Source: Moraxellaceae bacterium (lineage in GTDB: Bacteria; Pseudomonadota; Gammaproteobacteria; Pseudomonadales; Moraxellaceae). Taken from it: a DNA stretch of 64,000 bases. The position numbers were made by a program, and so were the translations under genes. How positions within the stretch are numbered: position 1 is the first letter of the stretch; every line of letters starts with the position of its first letter. The stretch spans positions 164,644-228,643 of the forward strand of contig JACKNZ010000007.1 of the NCBI GenBank assembly GCA_024234595.1, read 5' to 3'. Below, piece by piece: positions 44,166-53,447 of the stretch. The notes beneath the pieces were generated by a model. It was given only the letters and a program-made list of their open reading frames with translations. It had not been told where the DNA came from and made no database searches.

Positions 44166-45207
44166 ACATCATCACCCACAACAAAGTTTTCCAACGGGAT
44201 TTTTCCACAGCCCTTTTCATCCTGCCAAAGCTTTAAAAAATGCCCATCTACAAACGCTATTTGCCTCTGTACATCGTCGTAAACCGCTAAGCATTAAACG
44301 TGAGCGCGAAACCATTTTATTAAGTGATGGCGATCATTTGTTTTTAGATTTTCACTATCCCAACCAAGAAAAAAACAATTCACCCTTAGTATTGGTAATT
44401 CATGGTTTAAGTGGTTCAAGTGACTCGCATTATGTCATTGGTTTACAAAAGAGCTTAGCCATTCAAGGTATTCCCAGTGTAGCCATGAATTGTCGCGGTT
44501 CTATTCAAGCCAATCATGCGGTACGGGCTTATCATGCAGGTGCGAGTGACGATGTGCGTGATGTGTTTAGCTATTTAACCGAACATCAAGTACGCCCTGT
44601 GATTATTGTTGGCTATTCTTTGGGTGGCAGCATGACCTTAAAAACCCTGTCTGAATTAGGCAAACATCCACGTTTATTGGCAGGCGTTGCCGTTTCTACC
44701 CCCTTAGAGCTTGCGCCGTGTGCCAATCGACTTGATGCAGGTGTTTCGATTATTTACCGCCAACATTTGTTAAATGGACTACATGAGTTATGGCAAAAAA
44801 AATATCAACATTTCTTAGCACAACATGACACGGTGGCTTTACAGCGTTTGGATAACGCACTCCAACACGCGCCTTTTAAATCATTTTGGCAATTTGACGA
44901 TTTGTTAATGGCGCCCTTACATGGTTTTGCCAATGTGGATGATTATTATCAACGCTGCCGACCTAACCAGTTTTTAGGTAATATTCAAGTACCGACGTTG
45001 GTGATTCATGCTTTAGATGATCCGTTTATGTCAGTGGATGTTATTCCTGCCGAACATACTTTATCGCCTTTTATTCATTTTGAATTAGCAAAACACGGTG
45101 GTCATGTCGGTTTTATTGGCGGAAGCTTGCAACAACCTGAATATTATTTAGAAAAGAGAATACCTGAGTTTATTCAAACAATTATTGATATTGATAAGCC
45201 ACATTAA
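44158..45207 (+). CDS. Alpha/beta hydrolase, YheT family
   Basis: The 349-residue hydrolase has LVIHGLSGSSDSHYV (oxyanion region), MNCRGS, the nucleophile elbow GYSLGGS, the acid in VIHALDDPFM and the His in KHGGHVGFIGG. KNAHLQTLFASV near the N-terminus is characteristic of the YheT/EMB8 group. ATG 44158 was chosen because it fits family length and overlaps the rsmD stop by 8 nt; a longer frame starts inside rsmD. The substrate is unknown. The 3' end overlaps by 26 nt with the convergent toxin gene. Confidence 0.88.
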   Translation: MSKHHHPQQSFPTGFFHSPFHPAKALKNAHLQTLFASVHRRKPLSIKRERETILLSDGDHLFLDFHYPNQEKNNSPLVLVIHGLSGSSDSHYVIGLQKSLAIQGIPSVAMNCRGSIQANHAVRAYHAGASDDVRDVFSYLTEHQVRPVIIVGYSLGGSMTLKTLSELGKHPRLLAGVAVSTPLELAPCANRLDAGVSIIYRQHLLNGLHELWQKKYQHFLAQHDTVALQRLDNALQHAPFKSFWQFDDLLMAPLHGFANVDDYYQRCRPNQFLGNIQVPTLVIHALDDPFMSVDVIPAEHTLSPFIHFELAKHGGHVGFIGGSLQQPEYYLEKRIPEFIQTIIDIDKPH

Positions 45208-45556
45208 AACGTACAGCAAGTTGATGCAAACGCTTATCAAGCGTCCATAATTGAGTATTAGCTGTTAAACGTGCTGAAGCCAACAATGACAAATCGACTA
45301 ATCCACAACCCAAGCCATAAAGTTGCTGACTTTCTATCCATTGCGCAAGTTCCTCAAAAGTAGCTGAGATTGCCGTGTTTAATAAAGCAATATCCTGTAA
45401 GGTTTTTAATCGCGGTTGTGGTGGAGTACCGCACGTTAATTCCAATATAACCATAGGATGTGTAACGACCATATCATCCAATAACAAACTTTGTAACTGA
45501 TGGTCTGCTATTTTAAAGTGTCGCACCCAAACAGAGGTATCTACTAACACATTCAT
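45182..45556 (-). CDS. vapC: VapC-type PIN-domain toxin
   Basis: This is a 124-residue PIN-domain protein. MNVLVDTSVWVRHF contains the first Asp (D6), PMVILELTCG the Glu, and LGCGLVDLSLLASARL with LWTLDKRL the remaining acids of a metal-dependent RNase site. The antitoxin gene upstream overlaps by one base. The 3' end overlaps the hydrolase gene by 26 nt, tail to tail. Confidence 0.87.
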   Translation of the reverse strand: MNVLVDTSVWVRHFKIADHQLQSLLLDDMVVTHPMVILELTCGTPPQPRLKTLQDIALLNTAISATFEELAQWIESQQLYGLGCGLVDLSLLASARLTANTQLWTLDKRLHQLAVRFNVAYQYQ

Positions 45557-45768
45557 TAACTTGACTCAAAAGTGTTATTTTTATCACCTCTTGGAATATC
45601 TGCCATATCAGGCATAGTACCACCTAAACTTGCTAAACGCTTGGCAGCATTCACTCTAATAAAAGTCTTAATTGCTTCACGAAATAAATCGGCTTTATCC
45701 ATATTAGGGTCAGCCACTAAGAGTGCTTTTTGATATAAGCTGTCCTCGATTGTCACGGTAGTTCGCAT
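45556..45768 (-). CDS. vapB: VapB-type antitoxin
   Basis: The 70-residue protein starts MRTTVTIEDSLYQKALLVAD, a ribbon-helix-helix DNA-binding domain as in VapB/DUF2191 antitoxins. Its C-terminal half (RLASLGGTMPDM) is the toxin-binding tail. It lies upstream of and overlaps the toxin gene and probably represses its own promoter in the 169-bp upstream gap. Confidence 0.85.
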   Translation of the reverse strand: MRTTVTIEDSLYQKALLVADPNMDKADLFREAIKTFIRVNAAKRLASLGGTMPDMADIPRGDKNNTFESS

Positions 45769-45846
45769 AGAGCATCACTTTTTTGATGATAAATTACATC
45801 AAATTCTACATCATATTATCATTACGTCTATAGTCTAAAAACAAAA

Positions 45847-45873
45847 ACCCCCAAACCTTGTGAGTCTGAGGGT
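45847..45873 (-). terminator. Terminator of fadBA
   Basis: ACCCCCAAACC (45847-45857) pairs with AGTCTGAGGGT (45863-45873), mostly Watson-Crick with some G-U, loop 5 nt. On the minus strand the stem is followed by TTTTTGTTTTTAG. It lies 65 bases past the fadA stop. Confidence 0.7.
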
Positions 45874-45937
45874 TAGTTGTCGTCTTGGATAAAGACTAAT
45901 TTTTTAGGGCAACCACTAAAGCCACCCCTACACAACA

Positions 45938-47113
45938 TTACACGCGTTGGATAATGGTTGCGATACCTTGACCTAAACCAATACACATGGTCGCTAAGCC
46001 AAATTCAGTATCTTTCCATTCCATGACGTTTAACAATGTTGTAGTAATACGAGAACCAGAACAACCCAATGGGTGACCTAAAGCAATCGCACCACCATTT
46101 AAGTTAACAAAGCTATCAGAGTTTTCGAGGATGTTTAAACCCTTCATGACTGATAAACCTTGAGCAGCAAACGCTTCGTTTAACTCAACAGTTTGAATGT
46201 CTTTGATGCTTAAACCAGCACGCTTTAAGGCTTTCTCAGTTGCTGGTACAGGACCCCAACCCATGATTGCCGCGTCGCAGCCAGCAACTGCCATAGAGAC
46301 AATTTTAGCACGTGGCTTTAAGCCCAATTCTTTAGCTTTAGCAGCACTCATAATCAACATGGCAGATGCACCATCAGACAATGCTGAAGAAGAACCTGCT
46401 GTCACTGTACCGCCTTTTGGATTAAAGACTGGCTTTAAAGAAGCTAATTGTTCTAAAGAAGCGTCTTGACGAATAACTTCGTCAATGTCACACATGATTT
46501 TAAAACCGTTAGCATCATGGCCTTCTACACCAATGATTTCGTTTTTGAAACGACCTTCAAGAGTAGCTTCCCATGCTTTTTTGTGAGAACGCAAAGCGAA
46601 TTGGTCTTGCATTTCACGGCTAATGCCATTCATGGTGCCTAACATTTCGGCGGTTAAACCCATCATGTTAGAGGCTTTTGCATAGTACTTAGAAGCGGCT
46701 GGGTTAATGTCAACACCGTGAGTCATCTGAACGTGACCCATGTGCTCAACACCACCAATAATGAAAACTTCACCTTGGCCAGTTGCAATTTGTGCAGCGG
46801 CTGTGTGTAAAGCTTGCATCGAAGAACCACACAAACGGTTAACAGTTTGACCTGCAACAGTACGTGGCAATTCAGCTAACATTGCAATGTTACGAGCAAC
46901 GTTCATACCTTGTTCTAAAGTTTGGTTAACACAACCCCAAATCACATCTTCGATTTCGGCTGGATTAACGGCTGGGTTACGCACTAATAAAGCTTTTACT
47001 AACTCAGCAGATAAAGAGTCGGCACGCACATTACGGAACATACCGTTTCTGGAGCGACCCATTGCACTACGTACACCATCAACGATGACTACATCACGAG
47101 GATTAAGACTCAT
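45938..47113 (-). CDS. fadA: 3-ketoacyl-CoA thiolase FadA
   Basis: FadA is the beta subunit of the fatty-acid oxidation complex and performs the thiolytic step. The 391 residues include the active-site Cys in NRLCGSSMQALHTAA, the His in NGGAIALGHPLGCSG and the second Cys in LATMCIGLGQGIA. The N-terminal DVVIVDGVRSAMGRS is typical of FadA. It follows fadB after 13 bp, as in the classical fadBA operon. Confidence 0.96.
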   Translation of the reverse strand: MSLNPRDVVIVDGVRSAMGRSRNGMFRNVRADSLSAELVKALLVRNPAVNPAEIEDVIWGCVNQTLEQGMNVARNIAMLAELPRTVAGQTVNRLCGSSMQALHTAAAQIATGQGEVFIIGGVEHMGHVQMTHGVDINPAASKYYAKASNMMGLTAEMLGTMNGISREMQDQFALRSHKKAWEATLEGRFKNEIIGVEGHDANGFKIMCDIDEVIRQDASLEQLASLKPVFNPKGGTVTAGSSSALSDGASAMLIMSAAKAKELGLKPRAKIVSMAVAGCDAAIMGWGPVPATEKALKRAGLSIKDIQTVELNEAFAAQGLSVMKGLNILENSDSFVNLNGGAIALGHPLGCSGSRITTTLLNVMEWKDTEFGLATMCIGLGQGIATIIQRV

Positions 47114-47126
47114 TTTTCGCTCCTAA

Positions 47127-49277
47127 TTAACCAAAGAATTTCTTGTTAGCGGCTGCCATGTCACGTAACAATTGTGGTGCTTCATAGGCTTTGCCTAAGT
47201 GAGCATATTTTTCACACAATGCAACGTAGTTAGCGACACCGATTTGGTCAACATAGCGACATGCACCGCCACGGAATGGTGGGAAACCGATACCCATAAT
47301 TAAGGCCATATCAGCTTCTGCTGCGCTAGCAACAATACCTTCTTCCAAACAACGAGCCACTTCGTTAACCATTGGAATCATACAACGGTCAATGATTTCT
47401 TGAGCATCAAACTCTTTACGTTCAGCAGCGATTGGTGCTAACAACTCATAAGTTGTTTGGTCAACCACTTTCTTTGGCTTGCCTTTTTTGTCTTGTTCGT
47501 AAACATAATAACCTTTGCCATTCTTTTGGCCATAACGGTTATTTTCGAACATGATTTCTGTGCCAGACTTGTAGTTAGGTTGCATACGATCTGGGAAACC
47601 TTCAGCCATAATTTTGGCAGCATGAACGCCCGTATCAATACCAACAACGTCTAACAAGTATGCTGGACCCATTGGCCAACCAAATTTTTCCATCACTTTA
47701 TCAACAGCTTGGAAGTCAGCACCATCACGGACTAACATATCAAAGCCACCGAAGTATGGGAATAATACGCGGTTTACCAAGAAGCCTGGGCAATCGTTAA
47801 CAACGATAGGTGTTTTACCCATTTTTTGTGCTAACTTAACAGTTGCAGCAACCGCTTCATCAGAAGACTTTTCACCACGAATAACTTCAACCAATGGCAT
47901 CATGTGCACTGGGTTGAAGAAATGCATACCGACAAAGTTTTCTGGACGCTTTAAAGACTTCGCTAAGTAAGTAATAGAAATAGTAGAAGTATTAGACGCT
48001 AAAATAGTGTCTTCTTTTACTAAACCTTCAACTTCGCTTAATACGGCTGTTTTAACTTTTGGATTTTCAACAACAGCTTCGATAATGATATCAACAGTAT
48101 TAAAGTCACCATAGTTTAAAGTTGGGCGAATACGAGATAAGGTTTTACCCATATCAGCAGGTGTTAAACGACCTTTCTCAACTTGCTTACCTAATAATTT
48201 AGAGGCTTCGCCCATACCCAAATCAAGGGCTTCGGTGCGAATGTCCTTCATAATGATTGGTGTGCCTTTGCTGGCTGCTTGGTAGGCAATACCGCCACCC
48301 ATAATGCCTGCACCCAATACCGCAGCTTGATTAATCTCTTTGCTACCTTTGCCTTCATGCTTTTTAGAAGCTTTCTTAACCGCTTGGTCAGCCATAAACA
48401 AACCAATTAAGGCATTAGCTTGTGGAGTAACCGCTGCTTTAGCAAAGTTTTTAGCTTCTACTTTTAAGGCATCTTCACGGCCTAAGCTGGCGTGTTGTTG
48501 CATACCTTGTAAAGCTAATTTTGGAGCTGGGTAGTTAGGACCCGCTTTACCAACAACAACCGCCGTTGCAGTTTGGAAAGCCATCATTTGTTCTAACATA
48601 TTGAGTTTAACTGGGTTTAATTTTTCAGCGCGTTTTGCTTTCCAGTCAATTTTACCGTCGATACATTGTTGTACCAAAGATAATGCAGCAGCTTGTAATT
48701 GGTCTGGTGCAACAACAGCATCAACAGCACCATCTTTTAAAGCAGCATCTGGACGCTTTTCTGCACCAGCAGCAATCCACTCAACGGCATTGTCGATACC
48801 AATCACGCGAGGTAAACGTACTGTGCCACCAAAGCCTGGGAAAATACCTAATTTAACTTCGGGTAAACCCACTTTTGCAGCGGTGGACATCACACGATAG
48901 TCACACACTAAGCACATTTCAAAACCGCCACCTAAAGCGATACCATTAATCGCGGCAACAGTTGGGAATGGTAAATCTTCAAAAGCGTTGAAAATTTGGT
49001 TTGCAGAAGCAACCCATTCAACAATCGCCGCTTCGCCTTGAGCAAAACTACCCACAAACTCAGTAATGTCTGCGCCAACGATAAAGACAGGCTTACCGCT
49101 AGTCACAACTAAACCTTTAATGTTGCTGTCCGCTTTAACGGCTTCAATCGCACTTTTCAAGTCTTCGAGCGTTGCACGGTTAAATTTGTTAACCGATTCA
49201 TTGGCGAGATCGAACTTAAACTCAGCAATACCGCCTTCTAAGGCTTGTACACTGATGGCAGTTCCTGAATAAATCAT
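47127..49277 (-). CDS. fadB: Fatty acid oxidation complex subunit alpha FadB
   Basis: FadB carries enoyl-CoA hydratase, isomerase and 3-hydroxyacyl-CoA dehydrogenase activity. In its 716 residues, AINGIALGGGFEMCLVCDYRV and GLPEVKLGIFPGFGGTVRLP (residues 111-168) form the hydratase site. AAVLGAGIMGGGIAYQAA opens the NAD-binding domain, and NFVGMHFFNPVHMMPLVE with VNRVLFPY the dehydrogenase part. Length matches FadB (729 in E. coli, 715 in Pseudomonas). It is first in the operon with fadA. The 378-bp upstream region has no recognised FadR or PsrA operator, but a small palindrome is present. Confidence 0.97.
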   Translation of the reverse strand: MIYSGTAISVQALEGGIAEFKFDLANESVNKFNRATLEDLKSAIEAVKADSNIKGLVVTSGKPVFIVGADITEFVGSFAQGEAAIVEWVASANQIFNAFEDLPFPTVAAINGIALGGGFEMCLVCDYRVMSTAAKVGLPEVKLGIFPGFGGTVRLPRVIGIDNAVEWIAAGAEKRPDAALKDGAVDAVVAPDQLQAAALSLVQQCIDGKIDWKAKRAEKLNPVKLNMLEQMMAFQTATAVVVGKAGPNYPAPKLALQGMQQHASLGREDALKVEAKNFAKAAVTPQANALIGLFMADQAVKKASKKHEGKGSKEINQAAVLGAGIMGGGIAYQAASKGTPIIMKDIRTEALDLGMGEASKLLGKQVEKGRLTPADMGKTLSRIRPTLNYGDFNTVDIIIEAVVENPKVKTAVLSEVEGLVKEDTILASNTSTISITYLAKSLKRPENFVGMHFFNPVHMMPLVEVIRGEKSSDEAVAATVKLAQKMGKTPIVVNDCPGFLVNRVLFPYFGGFDMLVRDGADFQAVDKVMEKFGWPMGPAYLLDVVGIDTGVHAAKIMAEGFPDRMQPNYKSGTEIMFENNRYGQKNGKGYYVYEQDKKGKPKKVVDQTTYELLAPIAAERKEFDAQEIIDRCMIPMVNEVARCLEEGIVASAAEADMALIMGIGFPPFRGGACRYVDQIGVANYVALCEKYAHLGKAYEAPQLLRDMAAANKKFFG

Positions 49278-49655
49278 GCCTAAATCTCCATCGTGGTGGT
49301 TTAAACTCAGTACCTATCGCTATTTTTGTATAGGCACTTAAAAGAATTGATTCTGTAAGAATCAGCTCTGTGTTTTGGCTAAAAAGCCGCTATTTTAGAG
49401 TGGGCTAAGTTTATGCCACCTTTTTGCGTTTGTGGCAACTTTTTGTGTCTGATTGGTCAATATTTTTACAGTGGCAAGATTATGTTTTATAAATTAAGAC
49501 CGTTTTAAGGACTATGTAGAAGATTAGCTGTTATACTGAATATATTTAGATACCTGCTATTTGCAAAAACACTGTTTTTTGATGGTTTATCATAAACGGC
49601 TTAGATGTGAGACTGTTTTGGGCTTATATTCTGAGCGTTTACTGGAGGGCAACGC
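49278..49655. other. 378-bp intergenic region upstream of fadB, no gene seen
   Basis: The region separates divergent fadB and the DUF29 gene. GATTC (49349-49353) and GAATC (49359-49363) form a 5-bp palindrome about 75 bases before fadB and could be a regulator site. No sequence of the PsrA form (GAAAC-N4-GTTTC) is present. No RNA gene recognised. Confidence 0.4.
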
Positions 49656-50090
49656 ATGGGCATTGCATACGAGACAGACATCGTGGCTTGGGCTAATGAA
49701 CAGGCAAGCCTCATTCGCGCTAGACGTTTTGATTTGTTGGACTTAGAACATATCGCTGAGGAAATGGAAATAATGGGTAAGAGTGAAAAAAGAGAATTAG
49801 CCAATCGAATGGCATTACTACTTGCTCACCTACTCAAATGGCAACACCAACCTGCAAGACGCGGCTCTAGCTGGGAAAGAACCATAAAAATCCAGCGTAA
49901 AGAAATCGCTTATGAACTTCGTGATATGCCCAGTCTAAAAACATTACTTGCCGACCCTGAATGGGCGGAGTTAGTCTGGGAAAAAGCAGTCGCTCAGGCA
50001 GAAGAAGATGAAACAGGATTAAACACATTTCCTGAATCTTGCTGTTGGACGACTGAACAGATTCTCAATCAAGAGTTTTTGCCTGATTGA
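49656..50090 (+). CDS. DUF29 family protein
   Basis: The 144-residue protein has the DUF29 pattern: YETDIVAWANEQASLIR, DLLDLEHIAEEMEIMGKSEKRELANRMALLLAHLLKW (residues 27-63) and SWERTIKIQRKEIAYEL. Its function is unknown. The family is mostly cyanobacterial and found as scattered copies in some proteobacteria, like Uma2 genes. GGAGG seven bases before the ATG is a strong ribosome site. It stands alone between fadB and fdxA and looks accessory. Confidence 0.88.
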   Translation: MGIAYETDIVAWANEQASLIRARRFDLLDLEHIAEEMEIMGKSEKRELANRMALLLAHLLKWQHQPARRGSSWERTIKIQRKEIAYELRDMPSLKTLLADPEWAELVWEKAVAQAEEDETGLNTFPESCCWTTEQILNQEFLPD

Positions 50091-50100
50091 CCTCTGTAAA

Positions 50101-50130
50101 AAACAAAAAACCGCGACAATGCGCGGTCTT
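50101..50130. terminator. Bidirectional terminator between DUF29 gene and fdxA
   Basis: ACCGCG (50110-50115) and CGCGGT (50122-50127) pair around a 6-nt loop. On the minus strand a run TTTTTTGTTTTTT follows, and on the plus strand CTTTTAG, so it can end both converging transcripts. Confidence 0.8.
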
Positions 50131-50146
50131 TTAGATTTAGCAACGA

Positions 50147-50470
50147 TTAACGCTCTAAATACTGCAATTTGTCTTTAACACCGTCCCACTCTTTAGCATC
50201 GGCAGGAGCATCACCTTTTTCGGTAATGTTTGGCCAAACTTCGGCTAACTCAGCATTGAGTTTAATGTATTGCTCTTGGCCTTTGGGGACTTCATCTTCC
50301 GAAAAAATAGCATTGGCTGGGCATTCTGGCTCACATAAGGCACAGTCGATACATTCGTCTGGGTGAATCACCAAAAAGTTTGGCCCTTCATAAAAACAAT
50401 CAACGGGGCAAACTTCTACACAATCTTGATATTTACATTTAATACAGTTTTCGGTAACGACAAAAGCCAT
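50147..50470 (-). CDS. fdxA: Ferredoxin FdxA (7Fe, 3Fe-4S plus 4Fe-4S)
   Basis: The 107-residue protein has TENCIKCKYQDCVEVCPVDC and CIDCALCEPECPANAI as its two cluster motifs, followed by the long C-terminal extension seen in Azotobacter-type seven-iron ferredoxins. It carries electrons at low potential in the cytoplasm. It lies next to mutS on the same strand, an arrangement common in Pseudomonadales. Confidence 0.94.
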   Translation of the reverse strand: MAFVVTENCIKCKYQDCVEVCPVDCFYEGPNFLVIHPDECIDCALCEPECPANAIFSEDEVPKGQEQYIKLNAELAEVWPNITEKGDAPADAKEWDGVKDKLQYLER

Positions 50471-50525
50471 GTTGTCCTGCCTCTTAATAAGTCAATTAAA
50501 TAACGATAGCCTATTCTAAGCAAAA

Positions 50526-53159
50526 TTAACCTGTTTTGTCAGCTTTATTATCACTTTGAGTCATCAATAAACTTTGTAACTCATATAAGCATTGCAAGGC
50601 AGCGCGTGGCGTTAAATTATCGACATCTAGGGTGCGGAGTTTAGTTTCCACCTCACTCATACGCGTTTTTTCGACCACTTTTTCGACCACCATTGGTTCA
50701 TTAAACAAACCTACTTGCTGCGGAGCTGGTTTGGCTTTGGCTTTTTTGGCGGTAGGGCTTTGCTCTAATTCGTTGAGTTTGTGTTGCGCCATTTGAATCA
50801 CCGTAAGCGGCACACCTGCAAGTTTGGCCACTTGCAAGCCAAAACTTTTGCTGGCTGCTCCTTGAGTAACGCGATGCAAAAACACTAAGTTATCCCCATA
50901 GTCACTCGCCTCTACATGCACATTCACCGCGCCTTGATAATGCTCAGGCAGACTGGTTAATTCAAAATAATGAGTAGCAAACAAGGTTAAGGCTTTGATA
51001 TGTTGCACCAAATGCACTGCCGCCGCCCACGCCAAGGCCAAGCCATCAAAGGTGCTGGTGCCGCGCCCTACTTCATCCATTAACACCAAACTGTGTGCGG
51101 TAGCATTTTGTAAGATATTGGCGGCTTCGGTCATTTCGACCATAAAGGTTGAGCGACCACCTGCCAAGTCATCTGCCGAACCAATACGGGTAAATACTCT
51201 GTCAATCGCACCAATGGTGGCGGCTTGGGCAGGGACAAGACTGCCAATATGCGCCAACAAGACTATGAGTGCCGTTTGGCGCATAAAAGTCGATTTACCG
51301 CCCATATTTGGCCCTGTAATCACTAACATTTTTTGTTGGGCGTTGAGCTGGGTGTTATTAGGGGTAAAGGTATTTTGCAAGACTTTTTCGACCACGGGGT
51401 GACGACCCTGTTGTATATCAATCACTGTTTCAGCCACTAGCTGTGGTTGTACCCAATTTCCTTCTTGCGCTTGATAAGCCAAAGCAACTAACACGTCTAA
51501 TTGCGCCAAGGCCATGCTCATTTGTTGTAACAGTGCAATATGTTGTACCAAACCCTCTAACAACTGTTCATACAAGAATTTTTCACGGGCTAAGGCACGC
51601 GAGGCGGCAGACAATGCCTTATCTTCAAAGACTTTGAGTTCGGGCGTGATGTATCGCTCGACATTTTTAAGGGTTTGACGGCGAATAAAATGCGCTGGTG
51701 CATTGTCGGCTTGGGCGCGAGTGAGTTCGATATAATAACCACTCACACGGTTATAACCAATTTTAAGCGTCGGAATACCTGTTGCTTCGCGCTCTTTGAG
51801 TTCTAATTGCAACAAATAATCGCCTGCATTAGTACTAATCGCGCGTAACTCGTCTAACTCTGCATCATACCCCTGCGCCAATACGCCACCCTCACGAATC
51901 ACTACAGGTGGATTGTCGATAATGGCACGCTGCAACAAGTCGTTTAGCTCAGGAAACTCACTAATATCGGTGCGTAGTTGCTGTAACAATGGACTGTTAA
52001 GCGATTTTAACTGTGCTTGCAAGGTAGGCAACTCAGCAAACACCTCACGCAAACGACTTAAATCACGCGGCCGCGCACTTTTAAGGGCAATTCGCGCCAA
52101 AATTCGTTCACAATCGCCAATCGCTTGCAAATGCTGTTGTAGTTTTTCGTATAAATAGTCTGTACTTAGCTCCATAATCGCCTGTTGTCGTTGTAATAAA
52201 GTCGGCTGATGACGCAAGGGCTGATGCAACCAACGGCGCAACAAACGACTACCCATCGCTGTTTGGCAGTGGTCTAACACCCATGCCAAACTGTATTCCG
52301 TTTTTCCTTCAAGGGTTTGAGTAATCTCCAAATTACGCCGTGTTACCGCATCTAAATAAATAAAGTCGCCACTTTGCTCAACGCTTATCCCTTGCAAATG
52401 CAACAAGTCGGTTTTTTGAGTATCTTTGACATACTGCAATAACGCCCCTGCGGCAATCACAGCAGCAGGCATCTCTTGGCAACCAAAACCTTGCAAGTCT
52501 TTTACAGCAAATTGCTGACACAGCAAATATTGTGCTGTTTCTAACACAAACTCCCACGGTTGACGCTTAGTAATAGGCCGTGTTTTGTCTAACCACGCTA
52601 ACACCGCACTGTCCTCGCTGAGTACAATTTCGGCAGGATTGAGACGGGCTAGTTCTGCGGCTAAAGCGGCTGGTGACAACTCGCAACGCAACACACTAAA
52701 ACGGCCACTGCTCATGTCTAACACCGCTAAACCTAGCTGTTGTTGATAAACATGAATGACGAGTAATAAGGCTTCTTGTTTGGCCTCTAAAAAAGCCTCA
52801 TCGGTGACGGTGCCTGCGGTTAAAATTCTGACAACTTTGCGCTCCACAGGCCCTTTGCTAGTGGCTGGGTCACCTACTTGCTCACAAATCACCACCGCTT
52901 CGCCCATTTTAACTAATTTTGCCACATAGCCTTCGGCGGCATGGAACGGCACACCTGCCATAGGAATTGGCGTACCTGCGGTTTTGCCACGATGAGTTAA
53001 GGTAATATCCAATAAACGTGCTGCTTTATGGGCATCATCAAAAAATAGCTCGTAAAAATCCCCCATTCGATAAAAAACTAGCGCATGAGGATAATCGGCT
53101 TTGATGCGTAAATACTGCTGCATCATCGGGGTATGGTCTTCTAAATTTTTAGTAGTCAT
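50526..53159 (-). CDS. mutS: DNA mismatch repair protein MutS
   Basis: MutS recognises mispaired bases and small loops. The 877 residues contain the N-terminal mismatch-binding element HTPMMQQYLRIKADYPHALVFYRMGDFYELF (residues 9-39, with the Phe-x-Glu in GDFYELF), connector and lever domains, and the C-terminal ATPase with GPNMGGKSTFMRQ (Walker A), MVEMTEAANIL, LMDEVGRGTSTFDG (Walker B and signature) and ATHYFELT. Length is near that of E. coli MutS (853). It lies upstream of fdxA with a 55-bp gap. Confidence 0.97.
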   Translation of the reverse strand: MTTKNLEDHTPMMQQYLRIKADYPHALVFYRMGDFYELFFDDAHKAARLLDITLTHRGKTAGTPIPMAGVPFHAAEGYVAKLVKMGEAVVICEQVGDPATSKGPVERKVVRILTAGTVTDEAFLEAKQEALLLVIHVYQQQLGLAVLDMSSGRFSVLRCELSPAALAAELARLNPAEIVLSEDSAVLAWLDKTRPITKRQPWEFVLETAQYLLCQQFAVKDLQGFGCQEMPAAVIAAGALLQYVKDTQKTDLLHLQGISVEQSGDFIYLDAVTRRNLEITQTLEGKTEYSLAWVLDHCQTAMGSRLLRRWLHQPLRHQPTLLQRQQAIMELSTDYLYEKLQQHLQAIGDCERILARIALKSARPRDLSRLREVFAELPTLQAQLKSLNSPLLQQLRTDISEFPELNDLLQRAIIDNPPVVIREGGVLAQGYDAELDELRAISTNAGDYLLQLELKEREATGIPTLKIGYNRVSGYYIELTRAQADNAPAHFIRRQTLKNVERYITPELKVFEDKALSAASRALAREKFLYEQLLEGLVQHIALLQQMSMALAQLDVLVALAYQAQEGNWVQPQLVAETVIDIQQGRHPVVEKVLQNTFTPNNTQLNAQQKMLVITGPNMGGKSTFMRQTALIVLLAHIGSLVPAQAATIGAIDRVFTRIGSADDLAGGRSTFMVEMTEAANILQNATAHSLVLMDEVGRGTSTFDGLALAWAAAVHLVQHIKALTLFATHYFELTSLPEHYQGAVNVHVEASDYGDNLVFLHRVTQGAASKSFGLQVAKLAGVPLTVIQMAQHKLNELEQSPTAKKAKAKPAPQQVGLFNEPMVVEKVVEKTRMSEVETKLRTLDVDNLTPRAALQCLYELQSLLMTQSDNKADKTG

Positions 53160-53309
53160 CTTAGCTATTCAGTGATAATTTAAGCGGCCTATTTTAGCAA
53201 TGCGCAACATAAGAAGATAGATTTTAACATAACGACAACTTATGACGCACGACATGCTTTGACCTATAGCCAAACTCAACTTAAGCTGCGACCATAGGCA
53301 TATCAACTT

Positions 53310-53408
53310 AGGACTTACGCGGTTATCGCTTATTTGTTCACATTTCAACCGTTCTTAACGGTTTTATGCTCACAAAACGCGCTAATTTCGGTGAAATGCA
53401 TAAGTCCT
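53310..53408. repeat. 98-bp-family palindromic element, copy C
   Basis: Ends are AGGACTTACGC (53310-53320) and GCATAAGTCCT (53398-53408), with one C-A position that reads G-U on the minus strand. The central hairpin is AACCGTT-CTT-AACGGTT, differing from copy B in the loop only. It lies 39 bases before the recA start, probably within the untranslated leader. Confidence 0.88.
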
Positions 53409-53447
53409 GAACTCAACAACCCACTCTACTCATGTAGGAGATAAAAA

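Noticed and set aside
53160..53447. LexA/SOS box in front of recA
   Set aside because: No CTGT-N8-ACAG or close variant found on reading the region.
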